A DNA stretch of 64,000 bases from contig CAKPYQ010000005.1 in the NCBI GenBank assembly GCA_934203105.1, positions 1 through 64,000 of the forward strand, in the 5' to 3' direction. A model generated the notes under the pieces. It had not been told where the DNA came from, made no database searches, and saw only the letters and a list, made by a program, of their open reading frames with translations. Below, one piece after another: positions 34,925-43,686 of this stretch. Source of the DNA: an uncultured Alphaproteobacteria bacterium (GTDB lineage Bacteria > Pseudomonadota > Alphaproteobacteria > CAAHEQ01 > UBA3637). The translations under genes and the position numbers were made by a program. Position 1 is the stretch's first letter, and each line of letters begins with the position of its first letter.

Positions 34925-34965
34925 ATTTTTGCTTGATAAAAATGCGGAAAAAGTCAAGCAAAAAT
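34925..34965 (+). terminator. Twelve-bp inverted repeat between the membrane gene and dnaN
   Basis: ATTTTTGCTTGA (34,925-34,936) is perfectly complementary to TCAAGCAAAAAT (34,954-34,965), with a 17-nt loop. T runs follow. It is probably a terminator of the upstream gene; an operator for dnaN is possible. Confidence 0.55.
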
Positions 34966-35022
34966 TTTGAACTTTTTTTCTTGTTTTTGCATTTTTTTAC
35001 TACCTTTTTTTATAAAATTTGC

Positions 35023-35028
35023 TATACT
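35023..35028 (+). promoter_or_regulatory. Likely -10 element for dnaN-recF-gyrB
   Basis: TATACT preceded by GC lies about 70 nt upstream of dnaN in an AT-rich stretch. No good -35 is found at 16-18 nt. Confidence 0.35.
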
Positions 35029-35096
35029 GTGGTCAGAAGTAGAAAAATAAATGTCTTTTCTATGGTTTTTTTAACAAAAAAGGGAAAATGAAAATG

Positions 35097-36218
35097 ATGA
35101 AAATGACTATTGAGCGCGCCTCGTTGCTGAAATCTTTGTCCCACGTCCAAAGCGTGGTTGAACGTCGGCAAACAATTCCTATCCTTTCGAATGTGTTGTT
35201 GGAAGCAACCGTTGAAAACGGGGGGACTTTGTTGTTGCGTGCAACGGACAATGAAATCGAAATTTCAGATAAGATTCCGGCCAAAGTTGAACAAGCCGGT
35301 ATTTTGACGGTTTCGGCTCATAAGTTATATGACATCGTTAAAAAATTGCCGGACGGCGCAGAGGTTCGCTTGGAATGCCCAGAGGAAGGCGCTCAATTAC
35401 AAGTGACTTCCGGTCGTTCTCGTTTTGCTTTGTCTACAATTGCGGCGGAAGGTTTTCCGACAATGCAGGTGGAACAAGCGGCTTCAACATTTGCGCTGCC
35501 TTCATCGGTGCTTGCAAACTTGATCGAACGCACACAATTTGCGGCCTCGACAGAAGAAACGCACTATAACTTAAACGGGCTTTATATGCACGAAAAACAA
35601 GGCGATAAGCATTTGTTGAAAGTGGCTGCAACCGACGGTCATCGTTTGGCGACGGCCGAAGTGGAAGCGCCGGAAGGCTTAAAAGATATGCCTGCCGTGA
35701 TTATCCCGCGCAAAACAATCGGGGAATTGACAAAACTGTTGGCGGAGCATGACGGCGATGTTCAAGTTTCCGTATCCCAAAATCAAATTCGTTTTTCGTT
35801 GGGTGATGTGATTTTGGCGTCCCGTTTGATTGACGGCAGTTATCCGGTTTATGAACGCGTTATTCCGGAAGGCAATGATAAGTTTTTGGAAGTTGACAGT
35901 GCCGCTTTGATTACGGTCGTTGATCGTGTGGCGGTTATTTTTGAAAAATCGCGCGGCATTAAGTTGCAATTAAAGAAAGGCTCTTTGACGGTAACGGCAT
36001 CGAATACGGAAGAAGGTTCGGCGCAAGATGAAATGGAAGCCGGATATGACGGTGAGCCGTTGGAAGTCGGCTTTAACTATCGCTATTTATTGGATATTTT
36101 GGCGCAAATCAAAGGCGGTACGGTTCGTTTTTCTTTCCGTGATGCAATGGCTCCGGTGATTTTGCAAGACGCGAACGATACGACGGCTTTGTATGTATTG
36201 ATGCCGATGCGCGTATAA
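35097..36218 (+). CDS. dnaN: DNA polymerase III beta sliding clamp
   Basis: DnaN is the ring-shaped processivity clamp of replication. I start at 35,097, where MKMTIERASLLKSLSHVQSV followed by VERRQTIPILSNV aligns with alphaproteobacterial DnaN from its first residue. ATGs at 35,088 and 35,094 are in frame, and AGGG at 35,081 would fit the latter. About 373 residues cover three clamp domains, with RTQFAASTEETHYNLNGLYM in the middle and ending VLMPMRV, the usual C-terminus. It is followed 14 nt later by recF and then gyrB, the classic replication cluster without dnaA. Confidence 0.97.
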   Translation: MKMTIERASLLKSLSHVQSVVERRQTIPILSNVLLEATVENGGTLLLRATDNEIEISDKIPAKVEQAGILTVSAHKLYDIVKKLPDGAEVRLECPEEGAQLQVTSGRSRFALSTIAAEGFPTMQVEQAASTFALPSSVLANLIERTQFAASTEETHYNLNGLYMHEKQGDKHLLKVAATDGHRLATAEVEAPEGLKDMPAVIIPRKTIGELTKLLAEHDGDVQVSVSQNQIRFSLGDVILASRLIDGSYPVYERVIPEGNDKFLEVDSAALITVVDRVAVIFEKSRGIKLQLKKGSLTVTASNTEEGSAQDEMEAGYDGEPLEVGFNYRYLLDILAQIKGGTVRFSFRDAMAPVILQDANDTTALYVLMPMRV

Positions 36219-36232
36219 TCAAAAGGTGCTGA

Positions 36233-37402
36233 ATGCGTTTAGGAATTCAAGAGCTTCGCTTAAATCACTTTCGGTGTTATGAAAGCCTGTCTTTGAAAAT
36301 GAAGACGGGCTTGCCGCCTGTTGTATTGACGGGGGCAAACGGCGCCGGTAAGACAAATATATTAGAGGCGATTTCGTTCTTGGTTCCCGGTCGTGGTTTG
36401 CGTCAGGCGCGTTTGTCCGATATTGCGACAAAAACGCCCGTTCAAATGCGTTCTTTTTCCGATTTGACGGACGATAAAGCCGATATTTCTTGGGCGGTGA
36501 ATGCCAAAGTGCAAACCCCCAGCGGATTGGTTTCGGTCGGGACAGGGCGCACAGATGGTGTCGAGCGTCGTCAAATTCGCATTGACGGTGAAAACGCCAA
36601 AACGCAGGCCGAATTAGGCAATGTTTTAAGCGCGATTTGGGTAACACCGGCGCAGGACCGTTTATTTTGTGGGGATCCGGCGGCGCGTCGTCGTTTTTTG
36701 GATCGTTTAGTGCAGGCTTTTGATGCCGGACATGCAATGGTTTGTTCGGATTACGCTTATGCTTTGAAACAATGGAATAACTTATTGCACGAAGGACGGC
36801 ATGATACGGCTTGGCTGTCGGCTTTGGAAGAGCAAATTGCAGCCGGCGCTGTGGCTATCGCGGCGGCGCGTCGTGATATCGTATCCCGCTTGGGACAGTT
36901 TTTAAGCGTGGTTGATGTGGACGGTTTCCCGACGGCAGAAATTCATTTGTCCGGCGTGGTCGAAGAGTGGTTGGACGGTTTGGCCGCTATTGACGTGGAA
37001 GATAAGTATAAAGAAAAATTAAAAGCTTCGCGGCATTTGGTTGCGGACGGCGGTACGGTCGGCGGCGTTCATACGTCTGATTTTTCCGTGCTGCATGCTC
37101 AAAGAGGAATGGACGCTGCGTTGTGTTCTACGGGGGAACAAAAAGCTTTATTATATTCTATTGTATTGGCTCAAACAAAAGCGGCAACGCAAGAAAAAGG
37201 GCAATGTCCGATTTTATTATTGGACGAATTGGCAGCGCATTTTGATGCTAAACGCCGTGACGCGTTGTTGGAAAGATTGTATCAGTTGCCATCGCAAGTA
37301 TGGATGAGCGGAACGGACGCAGCTCCGTTTGGTGCGTTGGCAGGAAGAGCAGAGTTTTTAACTGTGGAAAATGCCTCTGTTTGCTTGGCGAATGTGGCAT
37401 AA
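36233..37402 (+). CDS. recF: DNA replication and repair protein RecF
   Basis: RecF is an SMC-like ABC ATPase that loads RecA at gaps with RecO and RecR. The 389-residue protein has Walker A in LTGANGAGKTNILEAISFLV (residues ~32-51), preceded by the family motif LRLNHFRCYESL. The signature motif STGEQKALLYSIVLAQT lies near residue 300, and Walker B (PILLLDELAAHFD) follows. The length is typical. It lies between dnaN and gyrB (14 and 17 nt gaps), so the three are almost certainly co-transcribed. Confidence 0.95.
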   Translation: MRLGIQELRLNHFRCYESLSLKMKTGLPPVVLTGANGAGKTNILEAISFLVPGRGLRQARLSDIATKTPVQMRSFSDLTDDKADISWAVNAKVQTPSGLVSVGTGRTDGVERRQIRIDGENAKTQAELGNVLSAIWVTPAQDRLFCGDPAARRRFLDRLVQAFDAGHAMVCSDYAYALKQWNNLLHEGRHDTAWLSALEEQIAAGAVAIAAARRDIVSRLGQFLSVVDVDGFPTAEIHLSGVVEEWLDGLAAIDVEDKYKEKLKASRHLVADGGTVGGVHTSDFSVLHAQRGMDAALCSTGEQKALLYSIVLAQTKAATQEKGQCPILLLDELAAHFDAKRRDALLERLYQLPSQVWMSGTDAAPFGALAGRAEFLTVENASVCLANVA

Positions 37403-37419
37403 AATGAAAGGAAAGTAAA

Positions 37420-39846
37420 ATGGAAGATAACTTGAACGAAAACTTGGGGAGCGGAAAACAAGGAAACAGCGCTGATCAAGCTTATGACGCCGAGTCAATT
37501 AAGGTGTTAAAGGGCTTGGACGCTGTGCGTAAACGGCCGGGTATGTACATCGGGGACACCGATGATGGTACCGGTTTGCACCATATGGTTTACGAAGTTT
37601 TGGACAACGCGATTGATGAAGCTTTGGCCGGTTACTGCGATAAAACAGAAGTTATCTTAAATCCGGATAATTCCGTGACAGTGATTGATAACGGGCGCGG
37701 CATTCCGACGGATATTCATAAAACGGAAGGCGTTTCGGCGGCCGAAGTGATTATGACCGAATTGCATGCCGGCGGTAAGTTTGACCAAAACAGTTATAAA
37801 GTTTCGGGCGGTTTGCACGGGGTTGGTGTTTCGGTTGTAAATGCTTTGTCTGATGTTTTGGATTTGCGCATTTGGCGCGACGGCAAAGAGCATTATATGC
37901 AATTTAGAAACGGCGTTCCGGTTGAACCGTTAAAAGTTGTCGGCGATGCAAATGGCAAGCGCGGTACATCCGTGACATTTTTGGCTTCAAAAGAAACTTT
38001 TAAGAATGTCGTTTACGATTTTTCGACTTTGGAACACCGTATGCGTGAATTGGCGTTCTTAAACTCCGGTGTTCGTTTGGTGTTAAAAGACAATCGCGGT
38101 GCCGAAACAAAAGAAGTTGATTTGTGTTATGAAGGCGGTATTCGTGAATTTGTTAAGTATTTGGATACGTCCAAAAATTCTTTACAAACGGACATTTTTT
38201 ACGGTACGGGTGAAAAAGACGGTATGACCGTTGATATCGCGATGGAATGGACAGACAGCTATCACGAAAATTGTTTATGCTTTACGAACAACATTCCGCA
38301 ACGCGACGGCGGGACACACTTGGCCGGTTTGCGTGCGGCGTTGACACGAACAATCAATAACTATGCGGCCGAATCGGGCTTGACGAAAAAAGAAAAAGTC
38401 GAATTAAACGGTGAAGATATGCGCGAAGGTTTGACTTGCGTTTTGTCCGTGAAAGTGCCTGATCCGAAATTTTCATCACAAACAAAAGACAAGTTGGTTT
38501 CATCGGAAGTCAGACCTGTTGTTGAACAAGTCGTTTCGGATAAATTGGCTCAATGGTTGGAAGAACATCCCGCTGACGCAAAGCAAATTATCGGCAAGGT
38601 GGTGGAAGCTGCTGCCGCGCGTGAGGCGGCGCGTAAAGCGCGTGAGTTGACGCGTCGAAAAGGGGCTTTGGATATGGCATCCTTGCCGGGTAAATTGGCC
38701 GATTGCCAAAGCAAAGATCCGGCCGAATCCGAAATCTTTATTGTTGAGGGGGACTCTGCCGGTGGGTCGGCAAAGCAAGGCCGTAACCGAACCACCCAAG
38801 CGATTTTGCCTTTGCGCGGTAAGATTTTAAATGTTGAGCGTGCGCGTTTTGACAGAATGTTGTCGTCGGCCGAAGTCGGAACTATGGTGACGGCGTTCGG
38901 AACGGGTATCGGACGCGACGATTTTAACGCGGATAAATGTCGTTATCACAAAATCATTATTATGACCGATGCTGATGTTGACGGTGCGCATATTCGGACA
39001 TTGTTATTGACATTCTTCTTCCGTCAAATGCCGGAATTGATCGAGCGCGGATATATTTATATTGCACAACCGCCTTTGTATCGTGCAAAGCGGGGCAATT
39101 CCGAAATCTATTTAAAAGACGATAAGGAAATGGAAGAATACTTGATTAACGTCGGCACGACGGACGCCGTTTTGGTTATGGGCGACGGGCAACAAATCGC
39201 CGGTGCTGACTTAATCGCGAAGGCCGAACAAGCGCGTGTTGTGCGTCAATTGATCAGCAATATGGCAAAGCACGTTCCGTCCCGTCTGTTGGAGCAAATG
39301 GCAATTGCCGGCTTATTCCACGAAGGAGCGATTCTGTCGCCGGATTTTGCGGCTCGTTTGGATTCGATCGAACCGGAATATGAGCGCGGTTGGCAAGTTG
39401 AATTAAACGACGGTGCTTTTGTTTTTAAACGCACGTTGCGCGGTGTGACGGAAACGTTTACGGTGGACGCGGCTTTGTGCGGTTGCGGTGAAGCGCGTAT
39501 GTTGGACGAAATGCGCGATGCTTTGAAGGAGTTTGCTCGTCCGGCCGTTTTGCGCAACAAAGATGGTGAAGTTAAAGTTCAAGGGCCGATTGCCTTGATT
39601 GACACGATTTATAAGATCGGTAAAAAAGGCATTGCTATTAACCGATACAAAGGGTTGGGCGAAATGAATCCGGAACAGTTGTGGGAAACGACTTTGGATC
39701 CGAACAGCCGCCATTTGTTGCAAGTTAAAATCACGCGTCAAGACGATGCCGAAGAAGCTTTTGCAACATTGATGGGTGACGTTGTCGAACCGCGTCGTGA
39801 CTTCATTCAACAAAATGCTTTAAATGTGGTCAATTTGGATATTTAA
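37420..39846 (+). CDS. gyrB: DNA gyrase subunit B
   Basis: GyrB is the ATPase subunit of gyrase, which introduces negative supercoils. The 808-residue protein has an intact GHKL ATPase domain (YEVLDNAIDEALAG, VIDNGRGIPTDIHKTEG, GGLHGVGVSVVNALS). The TOPRIM domain has IVEGDSAGGSAKQGRN (about residue 443) and the metal DAD motif in IIMTDADVDGAHIRTLLLTF. The C-terminus is conserved (YKGLGEMNPEQLWETTLDPN). It has an insert of unremarkable size after TOPRIM. AAAGGAAAG precedes the ATG. It ends the dnaN-recF-gyrB unit, 23 nt before a terminator. Confidence 0.98.
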   Translation: MEDNLNENLGSGKQGNSADQAYDAESIKVLKGLDAVRKRPGMYIGDTDDGTGLHHMVYEVLDNAIDEALAGYCDKTEVILNPDNSVTVIDNGRGIPTDIHKTEGVSAAEVIMTELHAGGKFDQNSYKVSGGLHGVGVSVVNALSDVLDLRIWRDGKEHYMQFRNGVPVEPLKVVGDANGKRGTSVTFLASKETFKNVVYDFSTLEHRMRELAFLNSGVRLVLKDNRGAETKEVDLCYEGGIREFVKYLDTSKNSLQTDIFYGTGEKDGMTVDIAMEWTDSYHENCLCFTNNIPQRDGGTHLAGLRAALTRTINNYAAESGLTKKEKVELNGEDMREGLTCVLSVKVPDPKFSSQTKDKLVSSEVRPVVEQVVSDKLAQWLEEHPADAKQIIGKVVEAAAAREAARKARELTRRKGALDMASLPGKLADCQSKDPAESEIFIVEGDSAGGSAKQGRNRTTQAILPLRGKILNVERARFDRMLSSAEVGTMVTAFGTGIGRDDFNADKCRYHKIIIMTDADVDGAHIRTLLLTFFFRQMPELIERGYIYIAQPPLYRAKRGNSEIYLKDDKEMEEYLINVGTTDAVLVMGDGQQIAGADLIAKAEQARVVRQLISNMAKHVPSRLLEQMAIAGLFHEGAILSPDFAARLDSIEPEYERGWQVELNDGAFVFKRTLRGVTETFTVDAALCGCGEARMLDEMRDALKEFARPAVLRNKDGEVKVQGPIALIDTIYKIGKKGIAINRYKGLGEMNPEQLWETTLDPNSRHLLQVKITRQDDAEEAFATLMGDVVEPRRDFIQQNALNVVNLDI

Positions 39847-39868
39847 AGCCGCTTGATGTGTTCAAAGA

Positions 39869-39907
39869 CAGAGCCGTTCTTATTCAAAGTTCGGCTCTAT
39901 TTTTTTA
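39869..39907 (+). terminator. Terminator after gyrB
   Basis: AGAGCCG (39,870-39,876) pairs with CGGCTCT (39,892-39,898) around a 15-nt loop, followed by a run of seven T. It ends dnaN-recF-gyrB, just upstream of the next promoter. Confidence 0.85.
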
Positions 39908-39926
39908 TAAAATGGCGTAAAAATGT

Positions 39927-39955
39927 TTGACAAAACGATTTGAGTTTGCTATACT
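39927..39955 (+). promoter_or_regulatory. Consensus promoter of the three-gene unknown operon
   Basis: TTGACA (39,927-39,932) and TATACT (39,950-39,955) are separated by exactly 17 nt, 40 nt upstream of the first start codon. This is one of the best promoters in the window. Confidence 0.8.
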
Positions 39956-39995
39956 AAATTATAGAACAAAATATTGGACAAAAAAGGAGATAAAA

Positions 39996-40832
39996 ATGGC
40001 ACAACCAAAAAATGCGGCTGAAAAGTTTATTGAAGCGGAAGATTTGCACAAAAAGGGCGTTCTGTCCGATTTGGAGTTTGAAAAAGTCAAGCAAGATTGT
40101 TTGAAAGAAAAAGTCGATAAAGATGCCGATAAGATGGCTGAATTGAAAAAATGGGTAGAAATTGCTGCCCGTGGTGGCATTACCGACGAACAATTAAAAG
40201 ACCGTAAAAATAAATTGGTTTATGGGGAACAGGACGATCAGAAAAATGTAAAGCCGAAACCCAAGAAAAAGAGCAAAGCCACTTATTGGGCTTTGTTGGC
40301 GGGGGGAATTCTTGGTACTTTGGTATGCTTTAACAGTTTAAAGTCTTGCGCAACCAACAAAACTTATGAAGCGCCGCGTCATCAAGCGCCTAAAACAACA
40401 ATAAAAGTGCCGCAAATTTCGACCGAATCGCCGACAAAAGCGGCTGCTTTGGCAGGTACGGAAAGCTGGCGCGCCGGTTTTAAAGCAAAAACAAAAGGCT
40501 TTGATGAAAAAGATGCAGCGGCTTTGGAAGAGGCGATGACATCCATTTCTTATGCTCGTGAATGTTATATTGCACATAGTAAAGGCGATCAAAGAGGGTT
40601 GAAATTTTTTGCGCAGAAAAGAAAAGATGTGCTTGCTAAATTGAAAAAAAGTAATCCTAAAATTTACCGAATCGTTAAAAATGAAAACAATAAATTGGCG
40701 GCTAAACAAGAACGAGCAGGAGGGCGCTATGAAATCAATATGGAAGAGGTCGGCAATAATATTTTAAACGCTTATTCCAAAGATCAAGCAGCCAAAGCGC
40801 GCATTAACAAGGCAAAGTCGGCCGGCAGATAA
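39996..40832 (+). CDS. Unknown membrane protein with tandem SHOCT-like motifs (operon protein A)
   Basis: This 278-residue protein is not in any family I recognise as a whole. The N-terminal cytoplasmic part has two short helix-turn-helix hairpins that look like SHOCT motifs: residues ~13-37 (EAEDLHKKGVLSDLEFEKVK) and ~50-74 (LKKWVEIAARGGITDEQLKD). A Lys/Pro linker and one membrane helix (~97-116, YWALLAGGILGTLVCFNSL) follow. Residues ~155-265 form a helical domain that seems shared with the next two proteins (SWRAGF, YARECYIAHSKGD, SNPKIY). It ends KSAGR. I start at 39,996 (MAQPKN) behind AAAGGAGA; an upstream in-frame ATG begins inside the promoter. Confidence 0.75.
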   Translation: MAQPKNAAEKFIEAEDLHKKGVLSDLEFEKVKQDCLKEKVDKDADKMAELKKWVEIAARGGITDEQLKDRKNKLVYGEQDDQKNVKPKPKKKSKATYWALLAGGILGTLVCFNSLKSCATNKTYEAPRHQAPKTTIKVPQISTESPTKAAALAGTESWRAGFKAKTKGFDEKDAAALEEAMTSISYARECYIAHSKGDQRGLKFFAQKRKDVLAKLKKSNPKIYRIVKNENNKLAAKQERAGGRYEINMEEVGNNILNAYSKDQAAKARINKAKSAGR

Positions 40833-40850
40833 TTTTTTTAGGAGACAAAA

Positions 40851-42539
40851 ATGGCAAATACGCAAAACACACAACAAACAGTTAATAACAATGCGATTTT
40901 TCAAGTGCCAACAGATCAAGAAGTCCGCGCTATGTCAAAAGCAAAAGCGCGTGAAGCGATCGCTACTTATGAAAAACAAAAAGAAAAAAATGAAGAAGAT
41001 ATGGCGCGTTTGCGTCGGTCAAACGTCAATTTCCGTGATCGCTTTAATGCGGACTTGGCATATTTGGCGGCTGTTCGTGAAGCTAAACAAAACGGAGCGA
41101 CAACCGCGGCTGAAATTGCCGCCGACGATAAAGTAAAGTTTGCAAAGCAAAAATGCGAACACATTACTAAACGTATGGAAAGCGAAGCCAATTGGGCCAG
41201 CAACAACGAAATCGATCGTCGTTTGCGTAACGGAGAAACTTTAACCGATGAGGAACAAAAGAAAATCCGTAAAAATATGCACGATAAAAAGATGAGCGAC
41301 TATCAAGACTATTTTGATATGGGTATCGAGCAAATCAATTTGGATCAAGCAATCGAAAAAATGGAAAACCGCATTAAGATGACACGCGGTCAAAAATGGG
41401 GCTTGGGTTTGGCGACAACTTTGGCTGTGGGCGCTGCGTTTTTCGGTGCTGCCAAATGGGCGGATAATACTTTTTTTGGTGGCGAAAAGGCCGGCGATAA
41501 AACAAAGATTACTCAAACGGCAACAAAAGCCAGTTTAGCCAAGGCTGTGGAAAATAAAAAAGATGTCCAAGCCAAAACGGCGCCAAAAGAAGCAACAAAA
41601 GCTGTTGAAGCAACGTCCGTAAAGGTCGAACAGGCAGAACAACCCGTTGCCGCAAAGCAGGCTGAGCCGGTTGCTGAACAAAAAGCCGTTCCTGAAACGT
41701 GGCAATCGTCCTTTGAAAAAGCGATTGCTAATTATCCGGCGGATACAAAAGAAGCGTTGAGAATGGGTATCGAGTATTTGCAAGCTTATCAACAAGTTGT
41801 TAAAGCGCGTGCCAGCCAAGATATCGACGCCGAATATGATGCAAAAATGGAAATGCGTCGCATAAAAGACGGCATTCGTGAATTGGACGAATATGCTTGG
41901 AAAGCAACCAACAACGAAGTCGGGCCGTACTTGGTTGAACAAGGCAAAAAGAATCCAAATGCTAACTTTAACTTTAAGCAAGTTTCAAAAATGTTGGTCA
42001 GCAGTTATGAACAAAGCGGTTCTCCGCAGGCGCAACTCGTGTTGCAAGAAAAGCGATTCAATCGTTTGAAATCTCATTTGAAAGAGGCATCGAACGGCGG
42101 AGAAGCTTCGACGGAAAAAACATATCAAGGTTTGCCGAAAAATTACCAAAAAGCGGTTGATGCCAGTGTGGAAATGTTGGATAGAATGGATCGTTTCTTT
42201 GCTGCCTATATGGCCAATCCGAAAGATCCGACTTTGCGTTCGTTGCAAGTCGAAATGGATCAATTAGGCCAAAAAATCGGTAACGCTGCTCCCGTTATGC
42301 AAGTCGTCGTTGCCGGACAAACGCGTGCCATTTGGGCGGAGTTTGCAAAAACCGGTTCTCGCGCAGAAACGTTAGACATTGATGCTTATCGCGATCGCTT
42401 TATTCAGGCGGCCGATCAATTTGCAAAAGATCCGAAGTTGGCCGAAAAAGCCATCAAAGATTTTAATGCGATGATCCAAGCAGAACAAGCAAAAGCGGCG
42501 GCCCAGCAAAAAGCAATCAAAGCCGGACAAGGTCGTTAA
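40851..42539 (+). CDS. Unknown membrane protein with duplicated helical domain (operon protein B)
   Basis: This 562-residue protein is not one I recognise. Residues 1-175 are charged helices, probably coiled coil (AREAIATYEKQKEKNEEDMA). One membrane helix lies at ~183-203 (WGLGLATTLAVGAAFFGAA), then an Ala/Lys/Glu/Val low-complexity linker (~225-280). Residues ~283-400 and ~425-540 look like two copies of the helical domain of protein A. Aligned pairs are TWQSSFEKAIANYPADTKEA/TYQGLPKNYQKAVDASVEML and FKQVSKMLVSSYEQS/IDAYRDRFIQAADQF. It ends KAGQGR. AGGAGA precedes the ATG, 18 nt after gene A. Confidence 0.75.
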   Translation: MANTQNTQQTVNNNAIFQVPTDQEVRAMSKAKAREAIATYEKQKEKNEEDMARLRRSNVNFRDRFNADLAYLAAVREAKQNGATTAAEIAADDKVKFAKQKCEHITKRMESEANWASNNEIDRRLRNGETLTDEEQKKIRKNMHDKKMSDYQDYFDMGIEQINLDQAIEKMENRIKMTRGQKWGLGLATTLAVGAAFFGAAKWADNTFFGGEKAGDKTKITQTATKASLAKAVENKKDVQAKTAPKEATKAVEATSVKVEQAEQPVAAKQAEPVAEQKAVPETWQSSFEKAIANYPADTKEALRMGIEYLQAYQQVVKARASQDIDAEYDAKMEMRRIKDGIRELDEYAWKATNNEVGPYLVEQGKKNPNANFNFKQVSKMLVSSYEQSGSPQAQLVLQEKRFNRLKSHLKEASNGGEASTEKTYQGLPKNYQKAVDASVEMLDRMDRFFAAYMANPKDPTLRSLQVEMDQLGQKIGNAAPVMQVVVAGQTRAIWAEFAKTGSRAETLDIDAYRDRFIQAADQFAKDPKLAEKAIKDFNAMIQAEQAKAAAQQKAIKAGQGR

Positions 42540-42568
42540 AATAAAGTTGAAGAAAAGGAGCTCTTGAA

Positions 42569-43612
42569 ATGGTCGAAGATAAAAACAAAAAGGCTGAAAT
42601 ACAAAAAACGGACACGCCGAAGTTTGATGCTTTTGTGAAAAAAGGAACTTTGCGCTGTGCAACCGGCGGGGCTTTGACACGCAAAATAATGTCGCTTACC
42701 GGCGCAGCGGTTGTTGCTTTAACGGCAATGGCTCCGATGACGGCAGAAGCCGGCGATTGGCGCCACAGAGAAAAGCGCACGCGTCAAACTTGGGATATTT
42801 TGGCAATCATCAATGGTGGTTTAAACGGGGTCGGTGCGTTGAGCAAAATCACGGCCAGTTTCTTCCGTCGCGCAGATGTTCAAAGCCGTTTGAATGCCGA
42901 AGTCGAACAATATAATTTACGCGCAAAAGCGATTGATACAGCTTTCGAAGCGCAAGTCGGTTCGGCGGCGCGCAACGGTGATCCGCGTGCTTTTACCGGA
43001 TATGTGGAAGATTTTTTGGCTTATAAAAAAGCCGAAGCAACTTTGACACCGGAACAACAAAAGCAATATGCGACATTGTCTGCTTTGTTGGGGCGCAGTG
43101 GTCAAGCAACGGCTTGGTTGTTGCAATCTGCCGAATATTATAATGAATGCGTTGATGCAAAGTTGGACGGCAAAAATTTTAAAGCCAAAGCTGCATTCCG
43201 TCGCTTTCAAACGTGTTGGGCAGAGGCCGGCAAGTTAGATCCGAAGTTGGTGAAGGAATTCCAACGGCCGATGAATGCGATGCGCGATGAAAACGGCAAG
43301 TATTCCAGAGATTCGATTTTAATGTTGGCCGAAGCGATCCGTACGACAACAGCAAAGACCGACTCTTTGTGGGCAAAAGAATCGCAAAAACAATTGGACG
43401 CATTGCATAAAGAATACACTGTGCGGATCAATAAAGCGGCCAAAGAATTGGCTAACTGTTCTGCTGCAGAATGGGCAACAGTACAACGAGAATTGGGGAC
43501 TGTGTTGGGTTCGACACTTCAAATTACCGGCGCAAGTATTGATTTGGATTGGACAAATACGACACGTCGCTATAAAACGCCTCCTGCACACAAAAATCCG
43601 CGCGGTCGTTAA
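42569..43612 (+). CDS. Unknown exported helical protein (operon protein C)
   Basis: This 347-residue protein is not one I recognise. A charged 38-residue N-region precedes a hydrophobic stretch (IMSLTGAAVVALTAMAPMTA, residues ~40-59) with a possible signal-peptidase site AEA-GD, so it is exported or anchored. The mature part is helical. Residues ~160-262 appear to share the domain of proteins A and B: YYNECVDAKLDGKNFKAKAA matches the YARECYIAHSKGD block of A, and KLDPKLVKEF matches SNPKIYRIV. Four cysteines lie in the chain. It ends in basic NPRGR. AAGGAG precedes the ATG, 29 nt after gene B, and a bidirectional terminator follows. Confidence 0.75.
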   Translation: MVEDKNKKAEIQKTDTPKFDAFVKKGTLRCATGGALTRKIMSLTGAAVVALTAMAPMTAEAGDWRHREKRTRQTWDILAIINGGLNGVGALSKITASFFRRADVQSRLNAEVEQYNLRAKAIDTAFEAQVGSAARNGDPRAFTGYVEDFLAYKKAEATLTPEQQKQYATLSALLGRSGQATAWLLQSAEYYNECVDAKLDGKNFKAKAAFRRFQTCWAEAGKLDPKLVKEFQRPMNAMRDENGKYSRDSILMLAEAIRTTTAKTDSLWAKESQKQLDALHKEYTVRINKAAKELANCSAAEWATVQRELGTVLGSTLQITGASIDLDWTNTTRRYKTPPAHKNPRGR

Positions 43613-43632
43613 AGTTAGTTAACTGTGGATAT

Positions 43633-43667
43633 AAAAAAGCCCTCTTGCATAAAGCAAAAGGGCTTTT
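43633..43667. terminator. Bidirectional terminator between operon ABC and pheT
   Basis: AAAAGCCCT pairs with AGGGCTTTT. A C-A mismatch and an inner TTGC/GCAA stem close on an ATAAA loop. A and T runs flank it on both sides, so it serves the plus-strand ABC operon and minus-strand pheST. Confidence 0.88.
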
Positions 43668-43686
43668 CTTTTATTGATGGTCGGCT

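Noticed and set aside
34855..35091. Seventy-eight-codon open frame between the membrane gene and dnaN
   Set aside because: It overlaps the previous gene's end and the inverted repeat, has Lys/Phe-rich random composition and no ribosome-binding site.
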